Below, piece after piece: positions 27,101 to 35,955 of a stretch of DNA of 64,000 nucleotides. The DNA is taken from the NCBI GenBank assembly GCA_015295835.1, contig DVEG01000003.1:62001-126000 (forward strand), read 5' to 3'. The notes beneath the pieces were generated by a model, which ran no database searches, had not been told where the DNA came from, and was given only the letters and a program-made list of their open reading frames with translations. The DNA comes from Oscillatoriaceae cyanobacterium M7585_C2015_266 (GTDB lineage: Bacteria > Cyanobacteriota > Cyanobacteriia > Cyanobacteriales > Oscillatoriaceae). The first letter of the stretch is position 1. Every line of letters begins with the position of its first letter. The translations under genes and the position numbers were made by a program.

Positions 27101-27886
27101 TTGCTCTCCTAGCTTATCGTGCAGAGCTGCTAGTTGCATGTTTGCCCAGAATTGTGTTCCATCTTTGCGGATACGAATTCCTTCGTCTTCGCATTGCCCA
27201 GCTTTATCTACAAGTTGCAATTCTTGTTCTGGTTTACCAGAGACAATATCGCTTTCTGGGTAAAAACAAGAAAAATGGCACCCGATTATTTCGTCGGCTG
27301 TGTAGCCCATTATTCTTTCTGCCCCTACATTCCAGCTCACTACTTTCCCAGAATTATCTAGCATGAAGATAGCATAATCTCTGACACCTTCAACAAGCAA
27401 CCGGAAATGTTCTTCACTTTGCTGTAATAATGATTTCTGATTTTTCTCTGCGGTTTCTAAAGAAATGTAACGACGTGATAGGAGAGTTTCTATCCGCCAT
27501 GTCAGCTCTTTGATATTTATGGGATTAAAAATTATGTCATCTGCTAGCTCTCTATGCTGTGATAATATTATTGTTTCTGAGCGCCGCAGTAGCAGTAATA
27601 TGGGTAAGAAAATTTTACTTTTTTTCTTTTGGATTAGTAGCCAGTTTTTGTATCTTTCAAAAGCTGATTTATCTGCTATTACTATGTCAAAATTATTATA
27701 ATCTTCTATATTATTATCTCCTAAAAATGAAATCCGATTCTTCCTTAATTTTTTTTTAGGCTCTGCTTTTTCTAATTTTAGGTTTAGCAATATTGTGTAT
27801 TTACACCCCAGCTTTTTGCATAGCATTTGGCGGTTTTTTTCTTTGTCTAACAGTAGCAAAATGCGTTTAATTTCTTCTGTTCTCAT
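24119..27886 (-). CDS. multi-PAS/GAF sensor histidine kinase with a pseudo-receiver
   Basis: A 1255-residue cytoplasmic kinase. Residues about 1-135 look like a receiver without a clear phosphorylation Asp (ILLLLDKEKN, FDIVIADKS, DDIIFNPIN). A PAS domain (about 155-280), a GAF (about 290-445), and four more PAS domains follow (about 450-570, 610-735, 735-855 and 860-985), several with PAC closings such as ITERKR. The HisKA box is FISIVSHELRTPLTSI with His near 992. The ATPase domain has LLSNAIKFSY, VRDRGRGIPADK and GTGLGLSICRSI. There is no membrane helix. The PAS ligands are unknown; the absence of a Cys-containing LOV or bilin motif argues against a simple photoreceptor. It forms an operon with the regulator downstream. 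Confidence 0.93.
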   Translation of the reverse strand: MRTEEIKRILLLLDKEKNRQMLCKKLGCKYTILLNLKLEKAEPKKKLRKNRISFLGDNNIEDYNNFDIVIADKSAFERYKNWLLIQKKKSKIFLPILLLLRRSETIILSQHRELADDIIFNPINIKELTWRIETLLSRRYISLETAEKNQKSLLQQSEEHFRLLVEGVRDYAIFMLDNSGKVVSWNVGAERIMGYTADEIIGCHFSCFYPESDIVSGKPEQELQLVDKAGQCEDEGIRIRKDGTQFWANMQLAALHDKLGEQVGYSVIIHNLSDHKQIEEELCKVNRALRTICACNQAMIRFCEESELLQDICRIIVEIGKYRACWIGKIEAQESRLKLIAQSGITPLAEEQHDYFTPTSILLAETAIRTGKPCRAVNCNTIIALPLQNTSTSGEGEILGVLTIYAAESDVFDTSEIALLEELAFDIAYGIIALRARQECHRALSALRESEERYRRLVELSPEGIIVHSQGIIVLINTAGAKILGAENPQQIVGSRITDFLPLQCAEKQTAPFEEQKLLRLDGKEIKIEWAATPFTYRSQPAVLIVIRDLTERKRMEEALRRYRFQLEELVEARTRQLMATNEKLQEEIRQRARIEAALRASEEQLRTLINATPDIICFKDGEGRWLEANQAILELFQLEGVKYRGLKDSQLASVRSFYRDAFLTCEQTDEKAWQKGTLCRTEEVIPQPDGTVKIYDVIKVPLFYMNRARKGLVVLGRDITERKRVEKELMRLASIVEASDDAIIGTTLEGVIISWNSGAEKIYGYSAVEMKGQSSSILVPPERRDELGQILERIKQGGRLEHYETVRLRKDGQKIDVAMTISPIQDAAGRIIGVSTITRDISARHRIEAALERLRHQNELILNSAGEGICGLDEEGKITFVNPAASRMFGYDIKELLGQSMHSFLHHSRSDKTPYPQEMCPIHASLQDGSVHHVTNEVFWRKDGSSFPVEYVSTPILEQDKIVGAVVTFKDITERLAVERMKDEFISIVSHELRTPLTSIRGAMGLLASGILKSQPEKAQRMLEIAVNNTDRLVRLINDILDLDRIQSGKAILEKRICNAADLMLQAVDTMRAMAEKANITLSVQPISVQVWADPDRIIQTLTNLLSNAIKFSYAGSTVWLSGKVWEIPESSEQLSIPTRSETTADTTLNTQRLLLIAVRDRGRGIPADKLESIFERFQQVDSSDARLHGGTGLGLSICRSIVQQHGGQIWAESIPGEGSTFYFTLPLVKQEVESSTPASASQNRHQAGGRSKL

Positions 27887-27958
27887 TATACATATAACCC
27901 TTAAAAATGCTGTTAAAAATTATTATTTTTTTATGAAAAAATAGGATAGAAGAGTAAT

Positions 27959-30364
27959 TTAAGTAGGTGAAAAATACACTACGCGATCGCCTCCTTCTAA
28001 TTTAGCCTGGGAAAGTGCTGAGTCAGCATTGAGGTACAGTGTTTGTATTTCTGAACCATCTTGAGGATATTCTACCACTCCGGCACTAAAACTGACATAA
28101 AATTGTTGCCCGCTTGCAGCCAAAAACAATTGCTTGCGCCAGTTTTGGAGAAAATCTGTCAACCGCTTGATGCCACTTTCTTTACTCATACCGTACATGC
28201 CGACTACAAACTCTTCCCCACCCCAGCGGGCTACGATATCTTGACTGTTGAACATCTGCATCAAAAGTTTTCCAAAGTGGCGCAATACATTGTCTCCCGC
28301 CACATGACCATACAAATCATTCACTTGCTTGAAATGATCCAAATCCAGAAGCGCAAAACACAGGGGTTGAGTATAGCAGTCAGCCTGATGCAATAATTGA
28401 GCCAAGTCTTGAAGCGATTTGTAGCGATTAGCAACTCCGGTGAGAGCATCGGTTTCCATCCAATTGCGGAGTAGTTGAGTGCGTTCCAAACAGTTAAGGA
28501 GACGAGTGATTAGTTCAGAGCCAATAATCGGCTTGCTAACATAATCATCAGCACCGCAGGTAAAGATTTGATGCACTATATCTGCATCAGTGTGGTGGGT
28601 GAGAAACAGTATCGGTAGATTATTCCAGATTTGGTGATTGCGTACTTTTTGACAGAGTTCAATGCTGTTGACAGCAGACATCTGCATATCTAAAATTAAG
28701 ATATCTGGTAAATAGCTTTTAAGAGTTTCCCAAAATAGATTTGCATCTTCTAAAGTAATAATCTTGAAGCCCCTGGGTTTGAGTAAAGTTTGGATAGTAG
28801 CAAGGGTTTGGATATCCTCGTCAAGAATAAGGATTTTAGTTTGATTGGTTTGACAGCGTCGTAATATGTTGTATAATAGATTTATTACTATAGTGGGAGA
28901 GACTGGCTTTCGCAAAAAAGTGCGACTCCCACGTCTAGCGGTTTCTAGTTGGTAAGCGAAGTAGTCTTTATCGGAGAGTACTAGTACTGGAATTGGCGGT
29001 ATTTGTTTACTAAGGTGGTTGAGAAGTGATATACCTTTTTCAGCAGTTTCAGGGTAGGAGAGATCGAGTAAGACGGCATCGACTGGGTGAGTTTTGAGTA
29101 CTTCTAAAGCTGCAGATGTGAGACTGGTTTTTACTTTCAAGCCGGCTGCTATACCCTGGGCTACTAATTTTTCTGTTAGTTCTGAATCGTTATCTATAAC
29201 TAGAAGAATTGTGGGTTGTGTACAAGGGGCTAGTGTCGTCTCATCTGGTTGAATGTTTGCGCGCATTTGCTGAATTAATTTTTGCAATTCAGGGGCTTGC
29301 TCCGGCGTTAAAAATTCTGCTTGTAAAAGATGCTCGATTTGGCGAGCGATTTCTGAGCCAAGGGCAAAACCAAAAGTTCCTAAACAGCCTGCTAGTTTGT
29401 GGACTTCTGAAATGGCTTTTGTTTTCAGTTCACTGTTGAGGGTGCCTGCAGATAGGGCAGCGATCGCTGTTTCTACTATATCCATCCGCCTTATAACCGG
29501 CTCTTTAAAACGCTCCCACAGTTGCTTGAGGGAAGTTTTGAAATTGTCATACTTAGTATTTTTGGTTTCCGAAGGCGGCAAGACGCAGACATTCGTGGAC
29601 TTACTCTGGTCCTCTGCTTGCAGATTTAGCTCTTTTGGGGCTGATGGCACGCCAGCGATACTGAAAGCCTGACTTTTGCTAGGTGGAGTAGTTTGTGGCT
29701 TAAGACGATAGCCCAATCCGTAAACTGTTTCGATTAAATCCGTAGGAGCCCCAGCCATTTTTAATTTTTGCCGCAAACCCTTTATGTGGGCTCTGACAGT
29801 TTCTTCCGAAGGCGGTTCTTCAAAAGACCAAAGTTGTTCAAGGATAGCGCTGCTACTAAAAACCCGGCTACTGTTGCGCATGAATAGTTCTAGAAGACTG
29901 TATTCTTTGGGAGTCAAGTGCAGAAGTTGCTTACCATAAGTTACTTCGCAGGTACTTGGATCGAGGTGTAGCTCGCCCCATTCTAGCACTGGCGGCAAAG
30001 AAGAACCCCCTCGTCGTAGCAGAGCACGAATGCGGGCAACTAATTCCTGGGGATCGAAGGGTTTAACTACATAGTCGTCGGCGCCGGCGTCAAAGCCTAT
30101 AACTTTATCGTCGCTGCTGTTGCGGCAAGTGAGCAGGAGAATGGGCATGGTTAGACGGCGCGCTCGCAGACGACGGCAGAGAGTAATGCCGTCTAAATGC
30201 GGCAGTACTACATCGAGGACGATTAAATCATAGGTAAATGCCTCAGCCAGTTCCCAACCCTTTTGGCCATCGGAAGCCACATCTAGGGTGTGATGTTGTT
30301 CTGCTAAGACATTTAAGAGCATTCTCGCGATCGCTTCATCATCCTCTACCAGTAAAATTTTCAT
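27959..30364 (-). CDS. multidomain response regulator: REC, winged helix, Hpt, REC, REC, GGDEF
   Basis: An 801-residue protein. REC1 (1-120) has the phosphorylated Asp D51 (LIVLDVVLPHLDG). An OmpR/PhoB-type DNA-binding domain follows (about 128-222; LTPKEYSLLELFM, VRAHIKGLRQKL, GLGYRL). An Hpt-like domain (about 270-360) has the His in SEVHKLAGCLGTFGF. REC2 (about 385-505; AVLLDLSYP) and REC3 (about 512-630; ILILDMQMS) come next. The C-terminal GGDEF domain (about 640-800) has an intact active site, ARWGGEEF, so diguanylate cyclase activity is likely. The product-inhibition site (usually RxxD) reads NSQD, so feedback inhibition is probably lost. Combining DNA binding and c-di-GMP synthesis in one chain is uncommon. 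It lies 72 bases upstream of the 1255-residue kinase on the same strand, possibly one regulon. Confidence 0.92.
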   Translation of the reverse strand: MKILLVEDDEAIARMLLNVLAEQHHTLDVASDGQKGWELAEAFTYDLIVLDVVLPHLDGITLCRRLRARRLTMPILLLTCRNSSDDKVIGFDAGADDYVVKPFDPQELVARIRALLRRGGSSLPPVLEWGELHLDPSTCEVTYGKQLLHLTPKEYSLLELFMRNSSRVFSSSAILEQLWSFEEPPSEETVRAHIKGLRQKLKMAGAPTDLIETVYGLGYRLKPQTTPPSKSQAFSIAGVPSAPKELNLQAEDQSKSTNVCVLPPSETKNTKYDNFKTSLKQLWERFKEPVIRRMDIVETAIAALSAGTLNSELKTKAISEVHKLAGCLGTFGFALGSEIARQIEHLLQAEFLTPEQAPELQKLIQQMRANIQPDETTLAPCTQPTILLVIDNDSELTEKLVAQGIAAGLKVKTSLTSAALEVLKTHPVDAVLLDLSYPETAEKGISLLNHLSKQIPPIPVLVLSDKDYFAYQLETARRGSRTFLRKPVSPTIVINLLYNILRRCQTNQTKILILDEDIQTLATIQTLLKPRGFKIITLEDANLFWETLKSYLPDILILDMQMSAVNSIELCQKVRNHQIWNNLPILFLTHHTDADIVHQIFTCGADDYVSKPIIGSELITRLLNCLERTQLLRNWMETDALTGVANRYKSLQDLAQLLHQADCYTQPLCFALLDLDHFKQVNDLYGHVAGDNVLRHFGKLLMQMFNSQDIVARWGGEEFVVGMYGMSKESGIKRLTDFLQNWRKQLFLAASGQQFYVSFSAGVVEYPQDGSEIQTLYLNADSALSQAKLEGGDRVVYFSPT

Positions 30365-30464
30365 TGCCGAAATCTATGAAAGCATTTTCAGAGTGAGAAA
30401 GGGTTTGGATTCGAACGCCCTCCTGACAACCCGTCTGGGTTTCGGGGTTTTCCTTGGCTCTAGT

Positions 30465-30692
30465 TTACTCTGACTTTTTTGTCTGGATTGAATTTCTTTG
30501 TGCCGCTTTTTCGGCTGTTTTTTGTTTGATAAATTGTTTGAGCGCGGCTCGGCGATTTGCCATAAAGCGGTTCCAGAAACCTGGAAATAGGTCGTCCATT
30601 GTTTTGGCGATCGCCCATACTTCTATGGCCATTGTCTTGTTAAACAATTGATCCGAGCTTTTGAGGGCTTCGAGCCATTTTTCAGAATTCAT
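30465..30692 (-). CDS. small conserved-looking hypothetical protein
   Basis: A 75-residue, helix-rich and basic protein (FPGFWNRFMANRRAALKQFI, then KQKTAEKAAQRN). There is no signal peptide or membrane helix. The ATG at 30692 is followed by a plausible N-terminal helix (SEKWLEALKSSDQLFNK). Composition fits a real cyanobacterial gene, but I assign no family or function. Confidence 0.6.
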   Translation of the reverse strand: MNSEKWLEALKSSDQLFNKTMAIEVWAIAKTMDDLFPGFWNRFMANRRAALKQFIKQKTAEKAAQRNSIQTKKSE

Positions 30693-31006
30693 GGCAGAGA
30701 GGGTTCTTTGTTTTACAAGCAGAAACTTAGTCTGCTTAATTATAGGTTAGAAGCAAATTTCTGCCCTCTAACATATTTTTTTTGGCAGCCAAAATGCTTC
30801 TTATTTTTAGAATGCCCTTTGGCAGCCGGAAATTGATGTTGATTTTTTCAACTACTCTCTTTTAGTTTTAACATTAGCTTCTGCTAGCAGACTTATTGCT
30901 ACTCACAGAATGTAAGATAACTCCTCACTAATTAAAAAATATAAAAAGCGTACTTTACATTTATTCATTGTTATAAATTGTTATAATTTTAGACTTACCT
31001 TAGATA
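30693..31006. other. divergent intergenic region
   Basis: About 310 AT-rich bases between the small hypothetical gene and the DUF3352 gene. Promoters for both must lie here, but no strong -35/-10 pair is obvious. No coding frame or RNA fold was seen. Confidence 0.35.
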
Positions 31007-32734
31007 ATGGCTGATAAATCGTGCTTAATTGCTGCCATGAAGCCTAGATCATTTTTTACATTCTTAGCAATCGTCGTAGTAATACTGCTGTCAATAGCCA
31101 GCGGTATTTTATTGTGGCTAATAGCAAACACTCCACTTTCGCGGCAAACTACCCAGACAGCAACTCCAGTAGCCACTATATTTGTACCCTCTACTGCCCC
31201 TGCCTTTGCCTCGCTACTGGTGAATCCAGAAGAGTTAGAAGCGTACCAGCGCGTAGTAGTAGCCCCGCAATCGCGGCGGTTTGTGCACGCCTATTTCTCT
31301 GAAATCAAAAAAAGATTACTTGCCAAGACGGATCTAAACTATGAGCGGGATATCCAACCCTGGCTGGGAGATGAAATTTCCCTCGCTTGTACTACTATCG
31401 ACATAGATCGCGATCCAGACAACGGTAGACAGCCAGGTTATTTACTAGCGCTCGCTACTAAAAACAAACAGCGTAGTCAGGAATTTCTGGACTTATTCTG
31501 GAGCTCACAGGCACTCGCAGGCTCGGATGTGACATTTGAAACCTATAAAGGTGCAACCATAATTTATAACAAAACTGCCGACAATAACTGGGTTGCCACC
31601 ACATTTATAACCAGCCCGGTTGCCGGCGAACAATTTGTTCTGTTTGCCAATCACCCGAAAGTACTGCGCGATGCCATCAATAACGTGCAAGTGCCCTCTT
31701 TAAGTTTACAGAATTCTAGTGCTTATCAATCGGCTGTGCAACAGTTAACACAGCCCAAAATTGCACTAGGGTTTATCAACATTCCTCAAATAGCTGCCTG
31801 GAGCGGGATAGAATCTTTCCTTGCTAATAGCCAAGGAAAAGATCAAATAGCGCTCGCCTTTTCCCTAACTGAGGGCGGATTGCTAGCCGAAACCGCCTTA
31901 ATAGCCGACTGGAATAGTACCAACTCCCTTGTGCCGCCCTTATTATCCTATCCAGTACAGACATTAAAATACCTGCCAACGACGAGTGTATTAGCAGTAG
32001 CAGGGATTAACTTGCAGCAGATGTGGAGCGAAATAGCTGCAGGGCTAGCCAACAACGATCCACTTGCTCAGTTATTTAACCAACTTCTTGCCGACATAGG
32101 CGCTCCCTGGGGGCTAGATTTACCCAAAGATATTTTTAGTTGGGTGCAGGGAGAATATGCTCTAGCTTTGCTGCCCCGTGTAGAAGCGGCAGCCGGCGAG
32201 GATTTCGATTGGATATTTGTAGCGCAGCGCTCGCCTGAAGCTTTGCAGGGAATTGAACATCTTGATGTGCTTGCCCAGCAGCAAGGTTTTAGTACTGGAG
32301 CTTTCAAACTGGGAGAGCGGGAGATTTTTGCATGGACTAAACTTTCAGCACCTGATGCTGCCGAGAAAGCTGACAGTTTCAGTGAACTTACGGCTCGGGT
32401 GTTTGGTGTTCGCGCTTCTGTGGGTGATTACGATATTTTTACTTCTTCGATTCAGGCGATGGCAGCTGCGCTCGCCGCCTCTGAGGTTGGTTCCTTGTCT
32501 GATACAGTTAATTTCCGCCAGGCTATTTCTGTTTTGCCCAGCCCAAATTACGGGTATGTCTATCTTGATTTTAAGGCTGCAGAGAGAATTATAGAACGCC
32601 GTTTTCCCTTATTTAAGTTTTTGCAAGCATCTAGCCAGTTAATTGTGGAGCGTTTACGGGCGATTGCTATTACCAGCACTGGTAGTGAAGCCGGAGTTCG
32701 CCGCGCCGAACTTTTCCTGGGATTAGGCTTGTAA
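31007..32734 (+). CDS. DUF3352 protein, membrane-anchored
   Basis: A 575-residue protein with one N-terminal transmembrane segment (FLAIVVVILLSIASGILLWL) and a large extracytoplasmic domain of the cyanobacterial DUF3352 type. Typical phrases are FVPSTAPAFASLLVNPEEL, DLNYERDIQPWLGDEISLA and FETYKGATIIY. The ATG at 31037 (MKPRSFF) is an equally good start and removes ten residues. The function of the family is unknown; it is conserved in cyanobacteria and has no catalytic motif I can see. It is transcribed alone. Confidence 0.85.
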   Translation: MADKSCLIAAMKPRSFFTFLAIVVVILLSIASGILLWLIANTPLSRQTTQTATPVATIFVPSTAPAFASLLVNPEELEAYQRVVVAPQSRRFVHAYFSEIKKRLLAKTDLNYERDIQPWLGDEISLACTTIDIDRDPDNGRQPGYLLALATKNKQRSQEFLDLFWSSQALAGSDVTFETYKGATIIYNKTADNNWVATTFITSPVAGEQFVLFANHPKVLRDAINNVQVPSLSLQNSSAYQSAVQQLTQPKIALGFINIPQIAAWSGIESFLANSQGKDQIALAFSLTEGGLLAETALIADWNSTNSLVPPLLSYPVQTLKYLPTTSVLAVAGINLQQMWSEIAAGLANNDPLAQLFNQLLADIGAPWGLDLPKDIFSWVQGEYALALLPRVEAAAGEDFDWIFVAQRSPEALQGIEHLDVLAQQQGFSTGAFKLGEREIFAWTKLSAPDAAEKADSFSELTARVFGVRASVGDYDIFTSSIQAMAAALAASEVGSLSDTVNFRQAISVLPSPNYGYVYLDFKAAERIIERRFPLFKFLQASSQLIVERLRAIAITSTGSEAGVRRAELFLGLGL

Positions 32735-32902
32735 CCTCAAATAGTGAGAAGTGAGGAAGACTTCTCCCTTCTTCCTTCTCGCTTTACTAGCTTTAATTTA
32801 TCAACAAAATCACGAATATAATTTTAGGGGATGGAGTATGGAGGATTAGTTATTAGCCATTTCATCCATACCATCAGCCCCAGAGCAAGAGAAAAAATCG
32901 AG

Positions 32903-35416
32903 CTAAGCCGTTAATTCTTGTTCGACAAAAGTCTGAATCCGGTGGCGATAAGTCCTCAAAGTATTATCCACCCATTCTGGATCATTACTATTAGCATAGA
33001 TATGGACAAGAGGTTCACCGGCGTCAGGTAAAATCAAAACCCAGTTGTCATTATGGCGATCGCAAATTTTAACCCCATCGATAAGTTCCAAACATTCAGT
33101 AGGGTGAATTTCGACGAGATGACGCATGAGAGCACCTTTCACCGTCCAAGGGCAGCGCAGAGTATAACTTTTATGGAAAACCCGAGGCAATTCGTCGCGG
33201 ATTTGTCCGAGCGAGCGCTCCTGTAGCGTCAGCATCTCAATTAACTTTGCAATACAGAACATTGCATCAAAACCGGGATGCAGTTGCGGGAAAATAAACC
33301 CCATCTCACCACTGCCGCCGAGTACAACATTAGGATTAGAGTGACAAGCCTCCATTAAAGCAGTAGGATTTGCCTTAGTGCGAATCACCCTACCATCGTG
33401 ACGACGAGCAATTTGCTCCACCGCCGAAGAAGCGTGCACTGGTACCACAACAGTTCCTCTGGGATTCGCCGTCAAAATCATCTGCACCAAAACTGCAGTA
33501 AGCGTTTCCCCGCGAATCATATCACCCGACTCATCCACGAGAATCATTTGCTCGCCATTAGCCGATACCTGCACGCCAAAATTAGCCTTAAGCGCCTCCA
33601 CAACATGCCCAAGTTGCACTAGCAAATTTTCCCGTTCTTCACTAGAAGGAGGTACCTGATTGAGACTAGCATTAAGTACCACAGCATCGCAGCCAAACTT
33701 AGCCAACAGTTGCGGCAGTATCGCGCCTGATACAGCATAAACGTAGTCGATTACGACTTTAGCGTGGCTGTGGCGAATCGCCTCAACTTTAAGATTTTTT
33801 TCAAAAGCAGTACTATAAAGATCGTAAATTTGGCTGGGGTAAGCCATATTACCGATTTCATCAATTTGCGCCCGCCGGAAATCCTCTTTAAAATAAGCCC
33901 CCTCAATTTTTTTCTCACGAGCCTTAGAGATATTAATCCCCTGCTCATCGTAAAATTCAATCAGTAGAGAATCATGGCGGTTGGGATGTACACGAACGTG
34001 GATCCCTCCGGCTACAGATAAAGTAGGAGCGACAGCGCGTGAAATAGGAATAGGGGTAGCTTGTAAATTTTGAACATGAGTGCCTACAGACATCAAACCA
34101 GAAATTAAAGAGCGAGAAACCATGCGGGAAATATTGCGCTGATCGCGAGAAACAGAGACAACAGAACCCGGCTTCAAAGTAGAGCCGAAAGCCGCCCCCA
34201 ACTTAACAGCAAATTCTGGAGTAATATCGATATTAGCCAGACCAGAAACACCGCGTTGTCCGAAGAGATTACGCTGAGCAGCATTGCCCCAGATTAAATT
34301 AACATTCAGAGTAGCGCCGGCTTCGATCTGCTTACTGGGCCACACACGCACATTAGGGCTAATTTGCGCCTCTTCACCCACAGTAGAGAGAGAACCCAAG
34401 ACTGCTCCTTCCAGAACATGAGCTCGGCGATCAATACGTACGCCTCTGGCGGCAATGCAGGCTTGTAAGTTAGCTTCTTCGCCGATAATAGAACCATTCC
34501 AGATAATCGGGCGTTTAAGATCCGCGTCAGCGCCGATAGTAACATTGTCGCCGATAACAGTACCCGCCTCAATCAGAACGCGAGGGCCAATGCGACAGTT
34601 ATTACCAATTAAGACAGGAGATTGGATATCAGCGGTAGGATCGATATAAGTGTTTTCGCCAACCCAAATACCGGGAGAGCGCTCCTCGTAGCTAAAATCA
34701 AGTTTAACTTTTCGGTAGAGTCCGTCATATTGGGCGTCGCGATAGGCTTCTAAGTGGCCTACATCGCACCAATATCCGTCTGCGATATAACCGTAAATAG
34801 GTTCACCTTTTTCCAGCAGCAAAGGAAAAAGGTCTTTGGAAAAGTCGCTTTCTTGATTGGGAGGCAAGTATTCGAGGACTTCAGGATCTAAAATGTAGAT
34901 GCCGGTATTGACGGTATCGGAAAAAATCTCGCTGGTAGAAGGTTTTTCTAAAAAACGACGGATGCGACATTCTTTATCGGTAATGACGACGCCGAATTCA
35001 AGTGGGTTGGAAACGCGAGTGAGGATAATCGTTGCTTTTGACTTTTTTTGTTTGTGAAATTTAATAGCTTCGCTGAGGTTAAAATCAGTAATGCTGTCGC
35101 CGCTGATTACTAAGAAAGTGCGCTCAAGAAGTTCGGCAATGTTCTTGACACAACCGGCGGTGCCGAGAGGCTGATCTTCTTCGACTGCATAAGTCATCTG
35201 CACGCCAAATTCGCTCCCGTCTTGGAAATAGTCCCGCATTACGTCTGGCAGGTAGTGTAGGGTGGCAATAATTTCTGTAATGTTGTGTCTTCTGAGAAGA
35301 TTAATGATATGCTCGGCAATAGGACGATTGAGAATGGGCACCATCGGTTTAGGCAGATCGCAAGTCAAGGGCCTCAATCGCGTTCCTGAGCCTCCAGCCA
35401 TCAGCACTGCTCGCAT
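32903..35416 (-). CDS. sugar-nucleotide pyrophosphorylase fused to a phosphomannomutase-like domain
   Basis: An 837-residue fusion found widely in cyanobacteria and annotated mannose-1-phosphate guanylyltransferase/phosphomannomutase. The nucleotidyltransferase (about 1-235) has the signature MAGGSGTRLRPLT, PKPMVPI, and VISGDSITD. A left-handed beta-helix of hexapeptide repeats (about 250-380; NTYIDPTADIQSPVLIG) follows, then an alpha-D-phosphohexomutase-like region (about 385-830). In that region the catalytic serine loop (usually TASHNP) reads HVRVHPNRHD with no Ser, and the metal loop (usually DxDxDR) reads VDESGDMIRG. The mutase half is therefore probably inactive or changed. The first half should supply an activated sugar for envelope glycans. 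Confidence 0.88.
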   Translation of the reverse strand: MRAVLMAGGSGTRLRPLTCDLPKPMVPILNRPIAEHIINLLRRHNITEIIATLHYLPDVMRDYFQDGSEFGVQMTYAVEEDQPLGTAGCVKNIAELLERTFLVISGDSITDFNLSEAIKFHKQKKSKATIILTRVSNPLEFGVVITDKECRIRRFLEKPSTSEIFSDTVNTGIYILDPEVLEYLPPNQESDFSKDLFPLLLEKGEPIYGYIADGYWCDVGHLEAYRDAQYDGLYRKVKLDFSYEERSPGIWVGENTYIDPTADIQSPVLIGNNCRIGPRVLIEAGTVIGDNVTIGADADLKRPIIWNGSIIGEEANLQACIAARGVRIDRRAHVLEGAVLGSLSTVGEEAQISPNVRVWPSKQIEAGATLNVNLIWGNAAQRNLFGQRGVSGLANIDITPEFAVKLGAAFGSTLKPGSVVSVSRDQRNISRMVSRSLISGLMSVGTHVQNLQATPIPISRAVAPTLSVAGGIHVRVHPNRHDSLLIEFYDEQGINISKAREKKIEGAYFKEDFRRAQIDEIGNMAYPSQIYDLYSTAFEKNLKVEAIRHSHAKVVIDYVYAVSGAILPQLLAKFGCDAVVLNASLNQVPPSSEERENLLVQLGHVVEALKANFGVQVSANGEQMILVDESGDMIRGETLTAVLVQMILTANPRGTVVVPVHASSAVEQIARRHDGRVIRTKANPTALMEACHSNPNVVLGGSGEMGFIFPQLHPGFDAMFCIAKLIEMLTLQERSLGQIRDELPRVFHKSYTLRCPWTVKGALMRHLVEIHPTECLELIDGVKICDRHNDNWVLILPDAGEPLVHIYANSNDPEWVDNTLRTYRHRIQTFVEQELTA

Positions 35417-35598
35417 AAGTCCTCCTTGAATATTTGGACGCTTCTTGTATTGTGGCGGATTCTGGGCGTCGGCTTGTTTGTTTTTTATTTTTGGTTAAAT
35501 CCTATAATTTAGCGCTATAATATTATCAATAGTTAAGAAACTCTAGACAAAACAAACTGTAAAGGCTAAGTTGAAGTGCCAGCGCTAGTCAGGGCAGA

Positions 35599-35615
35599 GG
35601 CGGTATAACTCCGCC
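35599..35615. promoter_or_regulatory. GC-rich hairpin before the small membrane-protein gene
   Basis: GGCGG (35599-35603) and CCGCC (35611-35615) form a short stem within an otherwise AT-rich spacer. It may be part of a leader RNA or a weak terminator. Evidence is limited to the base pairing. Confidence 0.25.
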
Positions 35616-35693
35616 CCAATGTAGCGCTCCTGTCTTTTAGGAAGATGGCAAACTTCAGCAGCAAGTGTATAGAAAGTTGTAGGGGAGTCAAAC

Positions 35694-35888
35694 GTGCAAG
35701 TTCTAATAATTGTAGCTTTGTTAGCCGGATATGGATTGGGAATCTGGAAATTCTGGCAAGGGTTTGAACGAACAAATTTTGAGCAGACTTTGTCTAATCG
35801 GCTAAAATTGTCACTGCTGTGGCCTATTCTGTGGGTGGGGAATGAAAGTTATCGCAAGAATTTTAGAAGAGCTCTGAAAGGGCGATAG
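35694..35888 (+). CDS. small conserved cyanobacterial membrane protein
   Basis: A 64-residue protein starting at GTG 35694, preceded by a good AGGGGAG. The N-terminal hydrophobic segment is VLIIVALLAGYGLGIW, followed by KFWQGFERTNF, LKLSLLWPILWVGNESY and RKNFRRALKGR. I recall near-identical layouts in other cyanobacteria, where the function is unknown. The second hydrophobic stretch may form an additional membrane contact. It precedes cobK but is separated by 67 bases. Confidence 0.8.
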   Translation: MQVLIIVALLAGYGLGIWKFWQGFERTNFEQTLSNRLKLSLLWPILWVGNESYRKNFRRALKGR

Positions 35889-35955
35889 GCGATCGCATTT
35901 CAAAAGTGGGCTGCGGGTAAACTGCAAGTATAGGGTGCTACATACATAGTTTACT

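Noticed and set aside
30393-30450. tRNA-like T-loop (GGATTCGAAC) suggesting a minus-strand tRNA
   Set aside because: The flanking T stem does not pair, and no acceptor or anticodon arm can be built around it.
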